From: Pseudomonadota bacterium
Lineage (GTDB): Bacteria; Pseudomonadota; Alphaproteobacteria; Rhizobiales; Rhizobiaceae
Length of the DNA stretch: 6,517 nt
Assembly (NCBI GenBank): GCA_023388675.1
Contig: JAEWFU010000032.1
Span: 1 to 6,517, forward strand
Direction of reading: 5' to 3'
Position numbers and translations under genes: made by a program. This document shows, in pieces, positions 1 through 6,131 of the stretch (its first letter is position 1; every line of letters starts with the position of its first letter). The notes under the pieces were generated by a model, which searched no databases, was not told the origin of the DNA, and saw only the letters and a program-made list of their open reading frames with translations.

Positions 1-998
1 GTCACCCCACCCATCGACAGCCGCTCGTAGCCTGAATAGGGCGCGTGCAGCAGCGGCGCGCCGGCTGTGTCGTCATGGTGCAGGATCGCGGCCACGCGGT
101 CATGGCTGGTGGCGCCCATGCCGTTGAAGCGCGCGAGGGTGCCGTCCTGATGGCGGTAGAAGCGCAGCGCCGGCAGCATGCGCTCGACCGCGCCGATCAA
201 CGCTTCGGGGGGGGCCTCGGCCTGGTTGGAATAAGTCTGGCGCAGCGGCAGCAGGTCCGCCAGCAATTCGAGAATGGCTTCCGGATTGCGCGAAATGTGC
301 CCGCCGTCGGGCAATATCTGCCGCTCCAGCTCGGCCGACAGCAGGCGCGACGCATTGCGCAACGCCGAGGGCGGGGCAGGCAGCGACAGGGCGGCAAAGG
401 CAAGCGCGATGCGGGCGCGCAGCTTGTCCTCTCCGTCCGGCATTTCCGGCGCGGTTGCGCGCAGATAGCGGATCTGGACCGCGAGCGATTTCAGGAAAGC
501 CCGATAGAACGGGAATTCCGCACCCTGCAGTACTACGGCCGAATGCTGCAGCCATGCGATCACCCGGCGCGCGGTGATGGCGGGGGTCCACGCGACGCCG
601 CCGATCCTGCGGCCATGCACGGCGATCCAGTCGCCTACCAGCGCGCGGGCGTTGGCGGCCGCAAGCTCCGTTTCGGCGGCGCGCATGTGGCGCAACCAGC
701 GAAAGCCGTGCAGCGAGGCGAGCCATGCGGCGTTCGGCATGTCGATCGCAAAGGGTGAGGCGCCGTCCGTCTCGACAAGATAGCCCGCGAAAGGAAAACG
801 TCCGTGGTAGATCTCGTGAGCGATCTGCGGATCGGCGAGCCGCAGGTCCGGCGGCGCGATCAGCACGCGCTCGGGGGTGCGGCCGGTGAACCGCCATCGG
901 TAAACCGGGCCGACGCGCAGTCTGCCGCGCAGCCTTCGCCACATCGTCGATGCGACAAGTGCCCATATTTGCGGGGAATTACCCCTCGCAACCGCCAA
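1..998 (-). CDS. Heparinase II/III family protein, N-terminal part (runs off left edge)
   Basis: The frame is open from 998 to the window edge, giving 332 codons without a stop; the C-terminal half lies outside. The translation contains the conserved stretch of rhizobial heparinase II/III-like proteins: GPVYRWRF near the start, a tryptophan-rich helical region (WLASLHGFRWLRHM), and DGGHISRNPEAILELL at about residues 231-246. This is the (alpha/alpha) toroid part of the polysaccharide-lyase-like fold; the beta-sandwich part would follow. The family cleaves acidic polysaccharides, but the substrate of this subgroup is not known to me, so a cell-envelope or exopolysaccharide role is inference. 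I chose a TTG start at 998 because GGAGG (1008-1012) lies 9 nt upstream. The next in-frame start, ATG at 944, has no SD. A longer-looking overlapping frame beginning at 966 is a shadow with arginine-rich low-complexity protein. It lies downstream of rsmB in the same direction. In related genomes purH often follows, but that lies off the window. Confidence 0.88.
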   Translation of the reverse strand, partial: MAVARGNSPQIWALVASTMWRRLRGRLRVGPVYRWRFTGRTPERVLIAPPDLRLADPQIAHEIYHGRFPFAGYLVETDGASPFAIDMPNAAWLASLHGFRWLRHMRAAETELAAANARALVGDWIAVHGRRIGGVAWTPAITARRVIAWLQHSAVVLQGAEFPFYRAFLKSLAVQIRYLRATAPEMPDGEDKLRARIALAFAALSLPAPPSALRNASRLLSAELERQILPDGGHISRNPEAILELLADLLPLRQTYSNQAEAPPEALIGAVERMLPALRFYRHQDGTLARFNGMGATSHDRVAAILHHDDTAGAPLLHAPYSGYERLSMGGV

Positions 999-1007
999 GT
1001 TGCTCAA

Positions 1008-1012
1008 CCTCC
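1008..1012 (-). promoter_or_regulatory. Shine-Dalgarno GGAGG that decides the TTG start of the heparinase-like gene
   Basis: GGAGG on the minus strand stands 9 nt before TTG at 998. The in-frame extension adds 18 residues (TTG GCG GTT ... TCG ACG) before the first ATG at 944, and that ATG has no purine-rich sequence at the right distance. A small GGGG/CCCC hairpin (973-985) lies between the two candidate starts, inside the coding region if TTG is used. Confidence 0.5.
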
Positions 1013-1094
1013 GAATCGCAGCCCCGGACCGCCGAAGTCGCTAATACACTAGATGATTCAAGAATTTATGCGAAGGCTGAAATTCCCTTGCACA

Positions 1095-2474
1095 TCAGCC
1101 GCGGCGGCGCAGGCGCGCCGCGAAGAAGCCGTCGAGGCCGGATACGGCCGGCTCGCCGAGATCGAGCCCGGCGGGCGTCGTGCGCAGCGTCCCGTCGTCG
1201 CCGATAAACGGATCGGCAAACGCAAATTCGCCGGGCTTCACGGGTTCGGGCAGGGTGTCCGGGTGCGTTGCAACGAAGTCGCGAAAAAGCGCCTCGCCTT
1301 CCAGCGGGTCGAGCGAGCAATTGGAAAACACGATGAGCCCGCCGGGCTTCACCAGCTCCACTGCGCGCGAGAGCATCCTCGCCTGCAGCGCCGCCAGCTT
1401 CGCCACGTCCTCGGGACCCTTGGTCCATGGAACGTCGGGATGGCGGCGGACCGTACCCGTCGACGAGCAGGGCGCATCCAGCAGCACGGCGTCGAACGCG
1501 GACGGGGGCTCGAATGCGAAGAGGTCCGAAACGACGATGTTGGCCTCCAGCCGCAGCCGCTCCAGGTTGGCGGCAAGACGCCGCGCGCGGTTGGCCGAAA
1601 TCTCTAGGGCGGTCACCTTGGCGCCGGCAAGCGCAAGCTGTGCTGTCTTGCCACCCGGTGCGGCGCACAAATCGGCCACACGCAGGCCGGCGATGTCGCC
1701 AAGAAGCTGCGCGGGCATGGCGGCTGCGGCGTCCTGAACCCACCATTCGCCTTCGGCAAAGCCGGGGAGCTCGGTGATGGCCCCCTCGATCTTCCCGAGC
1801 CGTACGCCGCCAGTGGGAAGGACGATGCCGCCCAACCGCTCCGCCCAGCCCTCGGGATTCGACTTGATGGTCAGGTCGATCGGCGCCTCCAGCCGGTGCG
1901 CGGCGAGGATCGCTGCCGCCTGCGTCTTGCCATAGACGCTTTCCAGCCGCTCGACGAACCATTCCGGTGCGTCGACGGCCTCGGCGAGGGCTGCCGGCAG
2001 CGCGCGCTCCTTGCGCCGGGCGATCTCGCGCAGGACACCGTTGACGAGGGCTGCGAAACGGCTGGTGCGCGGATCGGATTTCGCCTGGGTGACGGCGATG
2101 TCGACGGCCGCCGAATCCGGCACGTCGAGAAACAGCATCTGGGCGGCTGCGACATGAAGCACATGCGAAAGCGCATGCGCGTTGGCCGGCAGCGGCCGGT
2201 CGAGGCGGGCGTCGATCAGGGCCTGGATGGTGCCGCGGAAGCGCAGCGCCGTCGTCAGGATCGCCCGGACCAGCGCGCGGTCGCGCATGTCGAGCGCCAG
2301 AAATTGCGGATGGCCGTGCTCATGATCCGTCAACCCGTCGAGCGATGTCCTCGCATCGACGATAGCCGCCAGCAGACGGGCGGCGGCCCTGCGCGAGGCA
2401 AGGCCGGGCGTGTCGGCGAAGGGGTCTGGCTTGCGGGCAGGGCCGCCGCGGGCGCGGCGGTGATCGGCCGTCAC
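1095..2474 (-). CDS. rsmB: 16S rRNA (cytosine-5)-methyltransferase RsmB (NusB domain + SAM methyltransferase)
   Basis: 459 aa from a GTG start. RsmB methylates C5 of a cytosine in the 3' part of 16S rRNA (C967 in E. coli numbering) using S-adenosylmethionine, acting on free rRNA in the cytoplasm. The first ~170 residues are a NusB-type helical RNA-binding domain, which separates RsmB from other NOP2/Sun proteins. The catalytic domain shows the SAM-binding motif [11 protein letters not shown] (266-276), ALEIS with the ribose-binding acid at E291, motif [10 protein letters not shown] (333-340, C336) and motif VI SNCS (384-387). In the family the motif VI cysteine (C386 here) is the nucleophile and the motif IV cysteine (C336) helps release the product. 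Both are present, so the enzyme should be active. Start: GTG at 2474-2472 overlaps the htpX stop (GTGA), with GGAG (2484-2487) 9 nt upstream. The frame stays open to 2576 inside htpX, but those extra residues are not RsmB-like. Translational coupling to htpX is likely. Confidence 0.95.
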   Translation of the reverse strand: MTADHRRARGGPARKPDPFADTPGLASRRAAARLLAAIVDARTSLDGLTDHEHGHPQFLALDMRDRALVRAILTTALRFRGTIQALIDARLDRPLPANAHALSHVLHVAAAQMLFLDVPDSAAVDIAVTQAKSDPRTSRFAALVNGVLREIARRKERALPAALAEAVDAPEWFVERLESVYGKTQAAAILAAHRLEAPIDLTIKSNPEGWAERLGGIVLPTGGVRLGKIEGAITELPGFAEGEWWVQDAAAAMPAQLLGDIAGLRVADLCAAPGGKTAQLALAGAKVTALEISANRARRLAANLERLRLEANIVVSDLFAFEPPSAFDAVLLDAPCSSTGTVRRHPDVPWTKGPEDVAKLAALQARMLSRAVELVKPGGLIVFSNCSLDPLEGEALFRDFVATHPDTLPEPVKPGEFAFADPFIGDDGTLRTTPAGLDLGEPAVSGLDGFFAARLRRRG

Positions 2475-3493
2475 GACCTGCGGCTCCGCGGACCGGTCGG
2501 ATTGCGGCCCCACGGATTGGACTGCGGCTTTTCGGGCGCGGCAGGCGGCGGTGCCGGTGTCGGCCTGCCGCCCCATGGGCCGGCCTGCGTCTCGTCGCGC
2601 GGCTGCTGCTGCGGCTCGCCGGCAGGCCTTGCCGGCTGGCCACCACCACCGAACTCCTGAGCCATGGCGCGCAGCGCGGCAATACGGTTCTCGGTATTCG
2701 GGTGGGTCGAGAACAGGTTGTCCATCCGCTCGCCCGAAAGCGGGTTGATGATGAACATGTGCGCCGTGGCCGGGTTGCGCTCGGCATCCTGGTTATGGAT
2801 CGCCTTGGCGTTGCGGGCGATCTTGTCGAGCGCGGAGGCCAGCCATATCGGCTGCCCGCAAATCTCGGCGCCGCGCCGGTCGGCGGCGTATTCGCGTGTC
2901 CGACTGATCGCCATCTGCACGATCATCGCCGCAATCGGCGCCACGATGATCGCCAGCAGCACGCCGATCATGCCGAACGGGTTGTTGTTGTCGCGGTTGC
3001 CACCCATGAAGAAGGCGAAGTTGCCGAGCATCGAGATGGCGCCGGCCAGTGTCGCCGTGATGGTCATGGTCAGGGTGTCGCGGTTCTGCACATGCGCCAG
3101 CTCGTGCGCCATGACGCCGGCAACCTCCTCGCGGCTCAGACGCTGCAGCAGGCCGGTGGTGGCCGCAACCGCGGCGTTCTGCGGGTTCCGGCCCGTGGCA
3201 AAGGCGTTGGGCTGCGCGTTGTCGATCAGGTAGACCTTCGGCATGGGCAGCTCGGCACGCGCGGCCAGTTCGCGCACGATGCCGAAATATTCCGGCGCGT
3301 TGCGCTCGTCGACCTCGACGGCGTGGTGCATGCGCAGCACCATCTTGTCGGCGTTCCAGTAGCTGAACAGGTTCATGCCGGCAGCGATGACGAACGCGAT
3401 CATCATGCCGCCCGAGCCGCCGATCATGTAGCCGATGCCCATGAAGAGCGCGGTCATCAGGGCAAGGAGCATCGCTGTGCGGATCACGTTCAT
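2471..3493 (-). CDS. htpX: Membrane zinc metalloprotease HtpX
   Basis: 340 aa, M48 family. HtpX is an inner-membrane, zinc-dependent endopeptidase that cleaves misfolded membrane proteins and works alongside FtsH in envelope quality control. Two hydrophobic segments lie at about residues 4-20 and 27-44. The zinc motif HELAH is at 130-134 (H130, H134 ligands, E131 catalytic), and the third ligand is E201 in [10 protein letters not shown]. Further hydrophobic segments lie at about 141-163 and 173-195. The C-terminal family block [14 protein letters not shown] is at 261-274. A tail of about 58 residues (282-340), rich in Gly, Pro and Gln with two PWG motifs, extends past the conserved end and looks disordered. 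Start: ATG at 3493 has GGAG 6 nt upstream; an upstream in-frame ATG at 3571 would add 26 non-family residues and has weaker support. The stop codon overlaps the rsmB GTG. It is divergent from the DUF1674 gene, and its promoter resembles a heat-shock type (see 3554-3582). Confidence 0.95.
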   Translation of the reverse strand: MNVIRTAMLLALMTALFMGIGYMIGGSGGMMIAFVIAAGMNLFSYWNADKMVLRMHHAVEVDERNAPEYFGIVRELAARAELPMPKVYLIDNAQPNAFATGRNPQNAAVAATTGLLQRLSREEVAGVMAHELAHVQNRDTLTMTITATLAGAISMLGNFAFFMGGNRDNNNPFGMIGVLLAIIVAPIAAMIVQMAISRTREYAADRRGAEICGQPIWLASALDKIARNAKAIHNQDAERNPATAHMFIINPLSGERMDNLFSTHPNTENRIAALRAMAQEFGGGGQPARPAGEPQQQPRDETQAGPWGGRPTPAPPPAAPEKPQSNPWGRNPTGPRSRRS

Positions 3494-3553
3494 GCAGAAC
3501 TCCGGTTTCCAAACTGGTCGTCCCGGGTCGATCCCGCCCGGTGAACCGTCTAT

Positions 3554-3582
3554 ATGATGGGCAGCGATCAAAGGAAATTCAA
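3554..3582 (-). promoter_or_regulatory. Candidate htpX promoter, possibly RpoH (heat-shock) type
   Basis: On the minus strand TTGAAT (3582-3577) is followed after 17 nt by CATCAT (3559-3554), and the -10 region reads GCCCATCATATAG. The TTGAA element together with CCCAT resembles the sigma-32 pattern (CTTGAA ... CCCCAT), which would fit htpX as a known heat-shock gene in other bacteria. The match is partial and a plain sigma70 reading is also possible. The same TATATGAT bases could serve as a -10 for the divergent DUF1674 gene. Confidence 0.35.
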
Positions 3583-3601
3583 TGTTTCGAGGGAAAGCCG
3601 C

Positions 3602-3823
3602 ATGCGTGACGCGTCCGTGACCGAACCGTCGGAAACCAGTGACGAAACCGCACCCAGGCCGCTGAGCGATGCCGCCCGCCGGGCGCTCGCCGAGGCGGAG
3701 GCGCGCCGCGCGCAGGCGCTGAAGCGCGAGGCCGAACGGCCGAGGGAGCTCGGCGGTCGCGAGGGGCTTGATCCCGCCCGCTACGGCGACTGGGAAGTCA
3801 AGGGCATGGCCAGCGACTTCTAG
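3602..3823 (+). CDS. DUF1674 protein, SDHAF4-type succinate dehydrogenase assembly factor family
   Basis: 73 aa. The C-terminus carries the family signature [20 protein letters not shown]...SDF (residues 49-73), which defines DUF1674 and is shared with eukaryotic SDHAF4/Sdh8. In eukaryotes that protein binds flavinylated SdhA and helps it join SdhB. The bacterial role is inferred by homology. The N-terminal part is polar, with an alanine/glutamate/arginine-rich stretch (residues 24-46) likely to be helical. Start: ATG at 3602 has GAGG 9 nt upstream and gives a family-typical length. In-frame ATGs at 3554 and 3557 would add 15-16 residues but have no SD and lie in the promoter region. It is transcribed divergently from htpX with a 108-base gap. 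No sdh genes are in view, so this is an unlinked copy, as is common for the family. Confidence 0.87.
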   Translation: MRDASVTEPSETSDETAPRPLSDAARRALAEAEARRAQALKREAERPRELGGREGLDPARYGDWEVKGMASDF

Positions 3824-3861
3824 AGGCGCGGGACCCGCAAGCTCCAGAAAACATCAGATAC

Positions 3862-3890
3862 TTGCGCTCGGACCATGATAGGAATATCAT
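3862..3890 (+). promoter_or_regulatory. Promoter of the thermonuclease gene, positioned for a leaderless mRNA
   Basis: TTGCGC (3862-3867) and TATCAT (3885-3890) are separated by exactly 17 nt. The ATG at 3897 begins 7 nt after the -10 hexamer, about where transcription would start. No SD stands at normal distance; the only purine stretch, AGGA, is 13 nt away and inside the spacer. The -10 is the right arm of a 6-bp inverted repeat (ATGATA GGAA TATCAT, 3875-3890). Confidence 0.45.
3875..3890. repeat. Inverted repeat ATGATA-GGAA-TATCAT overlapping the thermonuclease -10
   Basis: Perfect 6-bp arms around a 4-nt centre. The right arm coincides with the proposed -10 hexamer, so a dimeric repressor binding here would block the promoter. 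No known operator was recognised, and short dyads of this size can arise by chance. Confidence 0.4.
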
Positions 3891-3896
3891 CCTAGA

Positions 3897-4355
3897 ATGA
3901 TCGGCCGCAGCCTCGCATTCATATTCGTCTGTTTCATCTTGACGTTGCCGGCTTCCGGCGCGGAGCTCGTTGCGGGGCCGGTCGAAGCGCGGGTGCTGCG
4001 CGTCATCGACGGAGACACCTTCGAGGCGGAAGCGCTGGTATGGCCGGGGCACCGGGTGCGGGTTGCCGTTCGCATCCGGGGCGTGGACGCGCCGGAGATG
4101 CGTAGTCGCTGCAGCGCGGAAAGGCGGGCGGCCGTGCATGCGAAGGATGCGCTGGAGCGGCTGATCGGCGGGCGGATCGTCACGATCTCGCAGGTCGGCG
4201 GCGGGAAGTATTATGGCCGGGTGCTGGCCGATGCGACAAATGCCGAAGGTCTGCCGATTGCCGAGACCCTGCTGAGGCATGGGATGGTGCGTGCCTATGC
4301 GGGCGGCAGGCGTGTGCCGTTTTGCGACAATCTTGCTGAAGCAGGCGCAAGTTGA
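3897..4355 (+). CDS. Secreted thermonuclease family protein (staphylococcal-nuclease / SNase fold)
   Basis: 152 aa. Residues 1-22 form a Sec signal peptide (hydrophobic SLAFIFVCFILTLPA, cleavage probably after SGA), so the enzyme acts outside the cytoplasm. The rest is one SNase-like OB-fold domain: VIDGDTF (37-42), VRIRGVDAPE (58-67), KYYGRVLA (104-111) and LRHGMVRAY (126-134). Aligned by motif to S. aureus nuclease, the calcium ligands correspond to D40 and D64, the catalytic residues R35, E43 and R87 correspond to R59, E67 and R108, and T41 is replaced by A65. The active-site set is therefore essentially intact, and hydrolysis of DNA or RNA is expected. C72 and C143 may form a disulfide. 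An in-frame TAG at 3879 means ATG 3897 is the first possible start. The family includes many proteins of unproven substrate. Confidence 0.88.
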   Translation: MIGRSLAFIFVCFILTLPASGAELVAGPVEARVLRVIDGDTFEAEALVWPGHRVRVAVRIRGVDAPEMRSRCSAERRAAVHAKDALERLIGGRIVTISQVGGGKYYGRVLADATNAEGLPIAETLLRHGMVRAYAGGRRVPFCDNLAEAGAS

Positions 4356-4380
4356 CCTGAAATGGAACAGCGGCATCGGG

Positions 4381-4406
4381 ACGGTGCGCGGCGGCCGTTT
4401 TCTTTT
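4381..4406 (+). terminator. Probable intrinsic terminator after the thermonuclease gene
   Basis: ACGGT...GCCGT can form a short GC-rich stem (4381-4398; ACGG/CCGT plus a T-G wobble and a further GC step past one bulged G, with a GCG loop) followed directly by TTTTCTTTT (4398-4406). It begins 26 nt after the stop codon. The stem is imperfect but the T-tract is clear in a GC-rich context. Confidence 0.45.
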
Positions 4407-4570
4407 GCTTCCTGGTGTTAACCTGTCGCCAACCACGCCGACAGCTTCACCTCGCCCAAAACAGGACCTTAACGCATTTGCCGCTTTATCGACCGTGATT
4501 TCGCCCGTCCCGGCCCGGTGGATGCAGGGCCATGGCGAAAGATGTCACGTGTTGCGAATGGAGACAGGCG

Positions 4571-5899
4571 ATGCGGAAGGTCGGGGGTTTAGGGCGGCTC
4601 GGAGCGCGTTTCAGGCGCAACCGCCGCGGCAATTTCGGTCTGATGATGGCGGTCACGGCGCCGCTGCTGATATTGGCGTCGGGCTACGGCCTCAATATCG
4701 CGCAGATATCGATCACCAAGTCGAACTTGCTTGCCGCGCTGGACTCGGCCGTGACCTCGACGGCGCGCGACCTGACGACCGGCGTTATCACCACGGATGA
4801 GGCGCGGGGCGTGGTGGAGGCCTTTCTGATGGCCAATGGCCAGCGCGCCTATGCCGAAGAGGGCCGGTTGACCCTCGATGAACTCGTGATCGACAAAACA
4901 CTCAAGACGGTCTCGGCGAAAGCCAGCGTCGAACTGGACCTTGCCTTTGCGCTATTCGGTACAGCCAACCATCAGACTGTCACCGCCGAGTCTGCGGCCC
5001 TCTATTCCGATCGCAAGATCGAAGTGGCGATGATGCTTGACATAACAGGATCGATGCGCGGGCAGCGAATTATAGACCTCAGAAATGCCGCCCGCAACGC
5101 CGTCGATACCTTGTTGGCAAACAACAGAAGCGGCTCGGAACGGGTACGGATTGCTCTGGTCCCATACGCCGATTCGGTCAATACGGGCGTCCTGTCTCAT
5201 ACGGTCTACATTGAAAAGAACCGAAGCTCCTCTACGGAAGCACCGGCGCTTCCGCGCGCACAGCAGGTCTCCGCCACGAGTGGGAATACTTGCTCGACCG
5301 AGCGTGAAGGCAGCGCCACCCGCCATACGGATGACGGGCCGGATGTGCAGATGGTGAACCAAGACTATCGCCTGACGTTCTGTTCGCCATCAACTCTGAT
5401 TCCTCTCACTCACGACAAAAACCGACTCCAGACTCACATCGGAAATCTCATTGCCGATCCGTATGCATGGACGAACGGACGTGTCGGAATTCAGTGGAGC
5501 TGGTATTTGCTCTCCCCGAAGTGGGCGAAGGTTCTTGCTCCCCAGCATCAGCCTTCCGACTATGGCCAGGAGGATGTTTCGAAATTCGCTATCCTGATGA
5601 CCGACGGGGCGTTTAACGTTGCTTTCGACGGCGTCTCAGATAGTGGCGATTTCAGGAATCAGGAGAGCAGGAACCGCCAGAACTCGGAGAAACTATGCGA
5701 GGAAATGCGGAACAAGGGAATCCGCATATTCACGATCGGGTTTCACCTGAGCAACAGCGCAAAGCAGGTCATGCGGAACTGCGCCACGCCGGATACGGGT
5801 GGAGTGAGGCACTACTATGAGGCGTCATCAGGAGCCGAACTGGACGACGCCTTCCGCACCATAGCGAGAAACATTGAAGGTCTTGTCCTGACCAAATAG
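4571..5899 (+). CDS. TadG-like pilus-assembly family protein with VWA domain
   Basis: 442 aa. A short basic N-terminus (RRNRRGNFG) precedes one membrane segment (about residues 22-44), then the sequence typical of Tad/TadG N-termini (KSNLLAALDSAV). The bulk is therefore extracytoplasmic. A VWA domain begins at about residue 149: strand VAMMLD followed by the metal-site motif D157-I-T-G-S161, in which Thr takes the place of the first Ser of DxSxS. T301 and T344-D345 (ILMTDGAF) are candidates for the other metal-site residues. IRIFTIGFHL (384-393) is a later core strand. Four cysteines in the exported part (C241, C271, C376, C404) could pair. TadG-type proteins belong to Flp/Tad pilus systems, but no other tad gene is here, so the true partner is unknown. 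Start: ATG at 4571 has GGAG 7 nt upstream; an in-frame ATG at 4532 would add 13 residues with a poor SD. The region from about 5040 to 5800 is visibly less GC-rich than the neighbouring genes. Confidence 0.85.
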   Translation: MRKVGGLGRLGARFRRNRRGNFGLMMAVTAPLLILASGYGLNIAQISITKSNLLAALDSAVTSTARDLTTGVITTDEARGVVEAFLMANGQRAYAEEGRLTLDELVIDKTLKTVSAKASVELDLAFALFGTANHQTVTAESAALYSDRKIEVAMMLDITGSMRGQRIIDLRNAARNAVDTLLANNRSGSERVRIALVPYADSVNTGVLSHTVYIEKNRSSSTEAPALPRAQQVSATSGNTCSTEREGSATRHTDDGPDVQMVNQDYRLTFCSPSTLIPLTHDKNRLQTHIGNLIADPYAWTNGRVGIQWSWYLLSPKWAKVLAPQHQPSDYGQEDVSKFAILMTDGAFNVAFDGVSDSGDFRNQESRNRQNSEKLCEEMRNKGIRIFTIGFHLSNSAKQVMRNCATPDTGGVRHYYEASSGAELDDAFRTIARNIEGLVLTK

Positions 5900-5916
5900 C
5901 CGCATCGCAAGACCAC

Positions 5917-5947
5917 AAGAAAAAGGGCCGCTCTTTCGAGCGGCCCT
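5917..5947 (-). terminator. Strong intrinsic terminator for the minus-strand small transcript; also usable after tadG
   Basis: A perfect 10-bp stem (AGGGCCGCTC / GAGCGGCCCT, 5924-5947) encloses a 4-nt loop. On the minus strand the loop is GAAA, a stable GNRA tetraloop, and the stem runs into TTTTTCTT, an ideal U-tract. On the plus strand the same stem lies 24 nt after the tadG stop, but its 3' tail (CGTGTTTCC) is a poor U-tract. The element is therefore asymmetric and points to a minus-strand transcript ending here. Confidence 0.8.
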
Positions 5948-6026
5948 CGTGTTTCCGTTCCGTGGCGCGACCCGTGGCTGGAACCTTCGCCGAAGCTCCG
6001 GTTGGCCGCCGCGCTTCACGCGCCTG

Positions 6027-6046
6027 TCAGGAAGACTGCTTCCTGA
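6027..6046 (-). other. 8-bp hairpin at the end of the small ORF, including its stop codon
   Basis: TCAGGAAG and CTTCCTGA are perfect complementary arms around a 4-nt loop. On the minus strand the hairpin covers the last seven codons of the 22-codon ORF, and its 3' arm ends exactly with the TGA stop. Confidence 0.7.
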
Positions 6047-6095
6047 AAGGACGATCCGCCGGGGCCACGCTATGGAACATGGAATCACTCGACAT
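6027..6095 (-). CDS. Unrecognised 22-residue peptide with an extreme ribosome binding site
   Basis: ATG at 6095 lies 7 nt after GGAGG within GAAAGGAGGTGATCCA, the best possible SD. The peptide starts MSSDSMFHSVAPADRP and ends FRKQSS followed by TGA: serine-rich at the start and basic near the end, with no membrane segment or signal peptide. It matches no family I know. It is too short for codon-use evidence. The arguments for translation are the SD, the ATG spacing, and its position between a promoter and a terminator on the same strand. A second in-frame ATG is at 6080. Alternatively, the ORF may be incidental in a non-coding RNA whose function is to bind 16S rRNA or 30S subunits. A leader-peptide role is less likely, because no downstream gene follows on this strand before the terminator. 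Confidence 0.5.
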   Translation of the reverse strand: MSSDSMFHSVAPADRPFRKQSS

Positions 6096-6111
6096 TGGAT
6101 CACCTCCTTTC
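6096..6111 (-). promoter_or_regulatory. Super Shine-Dalgarno: 16-nt complement of the 16S rRNA 3' end
   Basis: The plus strand reads TGGATCACCTCCTTTC, identical to the 3'-terminal bases of alphaproteobacterial 16S rRNA as I know it. The minus-strand RNA GAAAGGAGGTGATCCA is thus complementary over 16 nt, where ordinary SDs pair over 4-6. It is not a 16S fragment, because the match stops at both ends and no other rRNA sequence adjoins it. Confidence 0.75.
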
Positions 6112-6131
6112 AGTTCGTTGAACACGCCCCG

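Larger units (their letters stand above)
5917..6125 (-). ncRNA. Predicted ~205-nt structured small transcript carrying a tiny ORF
   Basis: The parts of a complete transcription unit lie in order on the minus strand: promoter (6160-6132), start near 6125, an extreme SD (6111-6096), a 22-codon ORF (6095-6027), and a terminator with U-tract (5947-5917). Besides the terminator, the RNA can fold a perfect 8-bp hairpin at 6046-6027 and small hairpins GCGC/GCGC (about 6024-6012) and CTTC/GAAG (about 5995-5983), and it contains the direct repeat GCCACGG (about 5977-5960). It may be a small mRNA, a dual-function regulatory RNA, or an RNA that uses the ribosome-binding sequence itself. I do not recognise it as a named rhizobial RNA family. 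Boundaries are predictions. Confidence 0.5.

Noticed and set aside
100..966. Long minus-strand frame (about 288 codons) overlapping the heparinase-like gene
   Set aside because: It is a shadow: the protein is arginine/alanine-rich low complexity, while the adjacent frame from 998 gives a clean heparinase-like sequence.
1066..1962. Second minus-strand frame of about 298 codons inside rsmB
   Set aside because: It is an out-of-frame shadow of rsmB; the rsmB frame carries all methyltransferase motifs and this one carries none.
3828..3838. GCGGGACCCGC palindrome after the DUF1674 gene as terminator
   Set aside because: The centre is one base, so it cannot fold into a stable hairpin of that length, and no T-tract follows.
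4418..4473. CtrA-type TTAA sites upstream of the TadG-like gene
   Set aside because: Two TTAAC half-sites exist (4418, 4469), but neither has a proper TTAA partner after 7 nt; the first is followed by CCAA only.
5828..6103. 91-codon minus-strand frame starting GTG in the small-RNA region
   Set aside because: It starts inside the SD itself, runs through the terminator hairpin into tadG antisense, and has no protein-like composition.
6096..6111. Remnant of a 16S rRNA gene
   Set aside because: Only the 16 bases match. The bases before them do not continue the conserved 16S helix 45, and no other rRNA sequence is present. The spacing to an ATG on the minus strand explains the match better.
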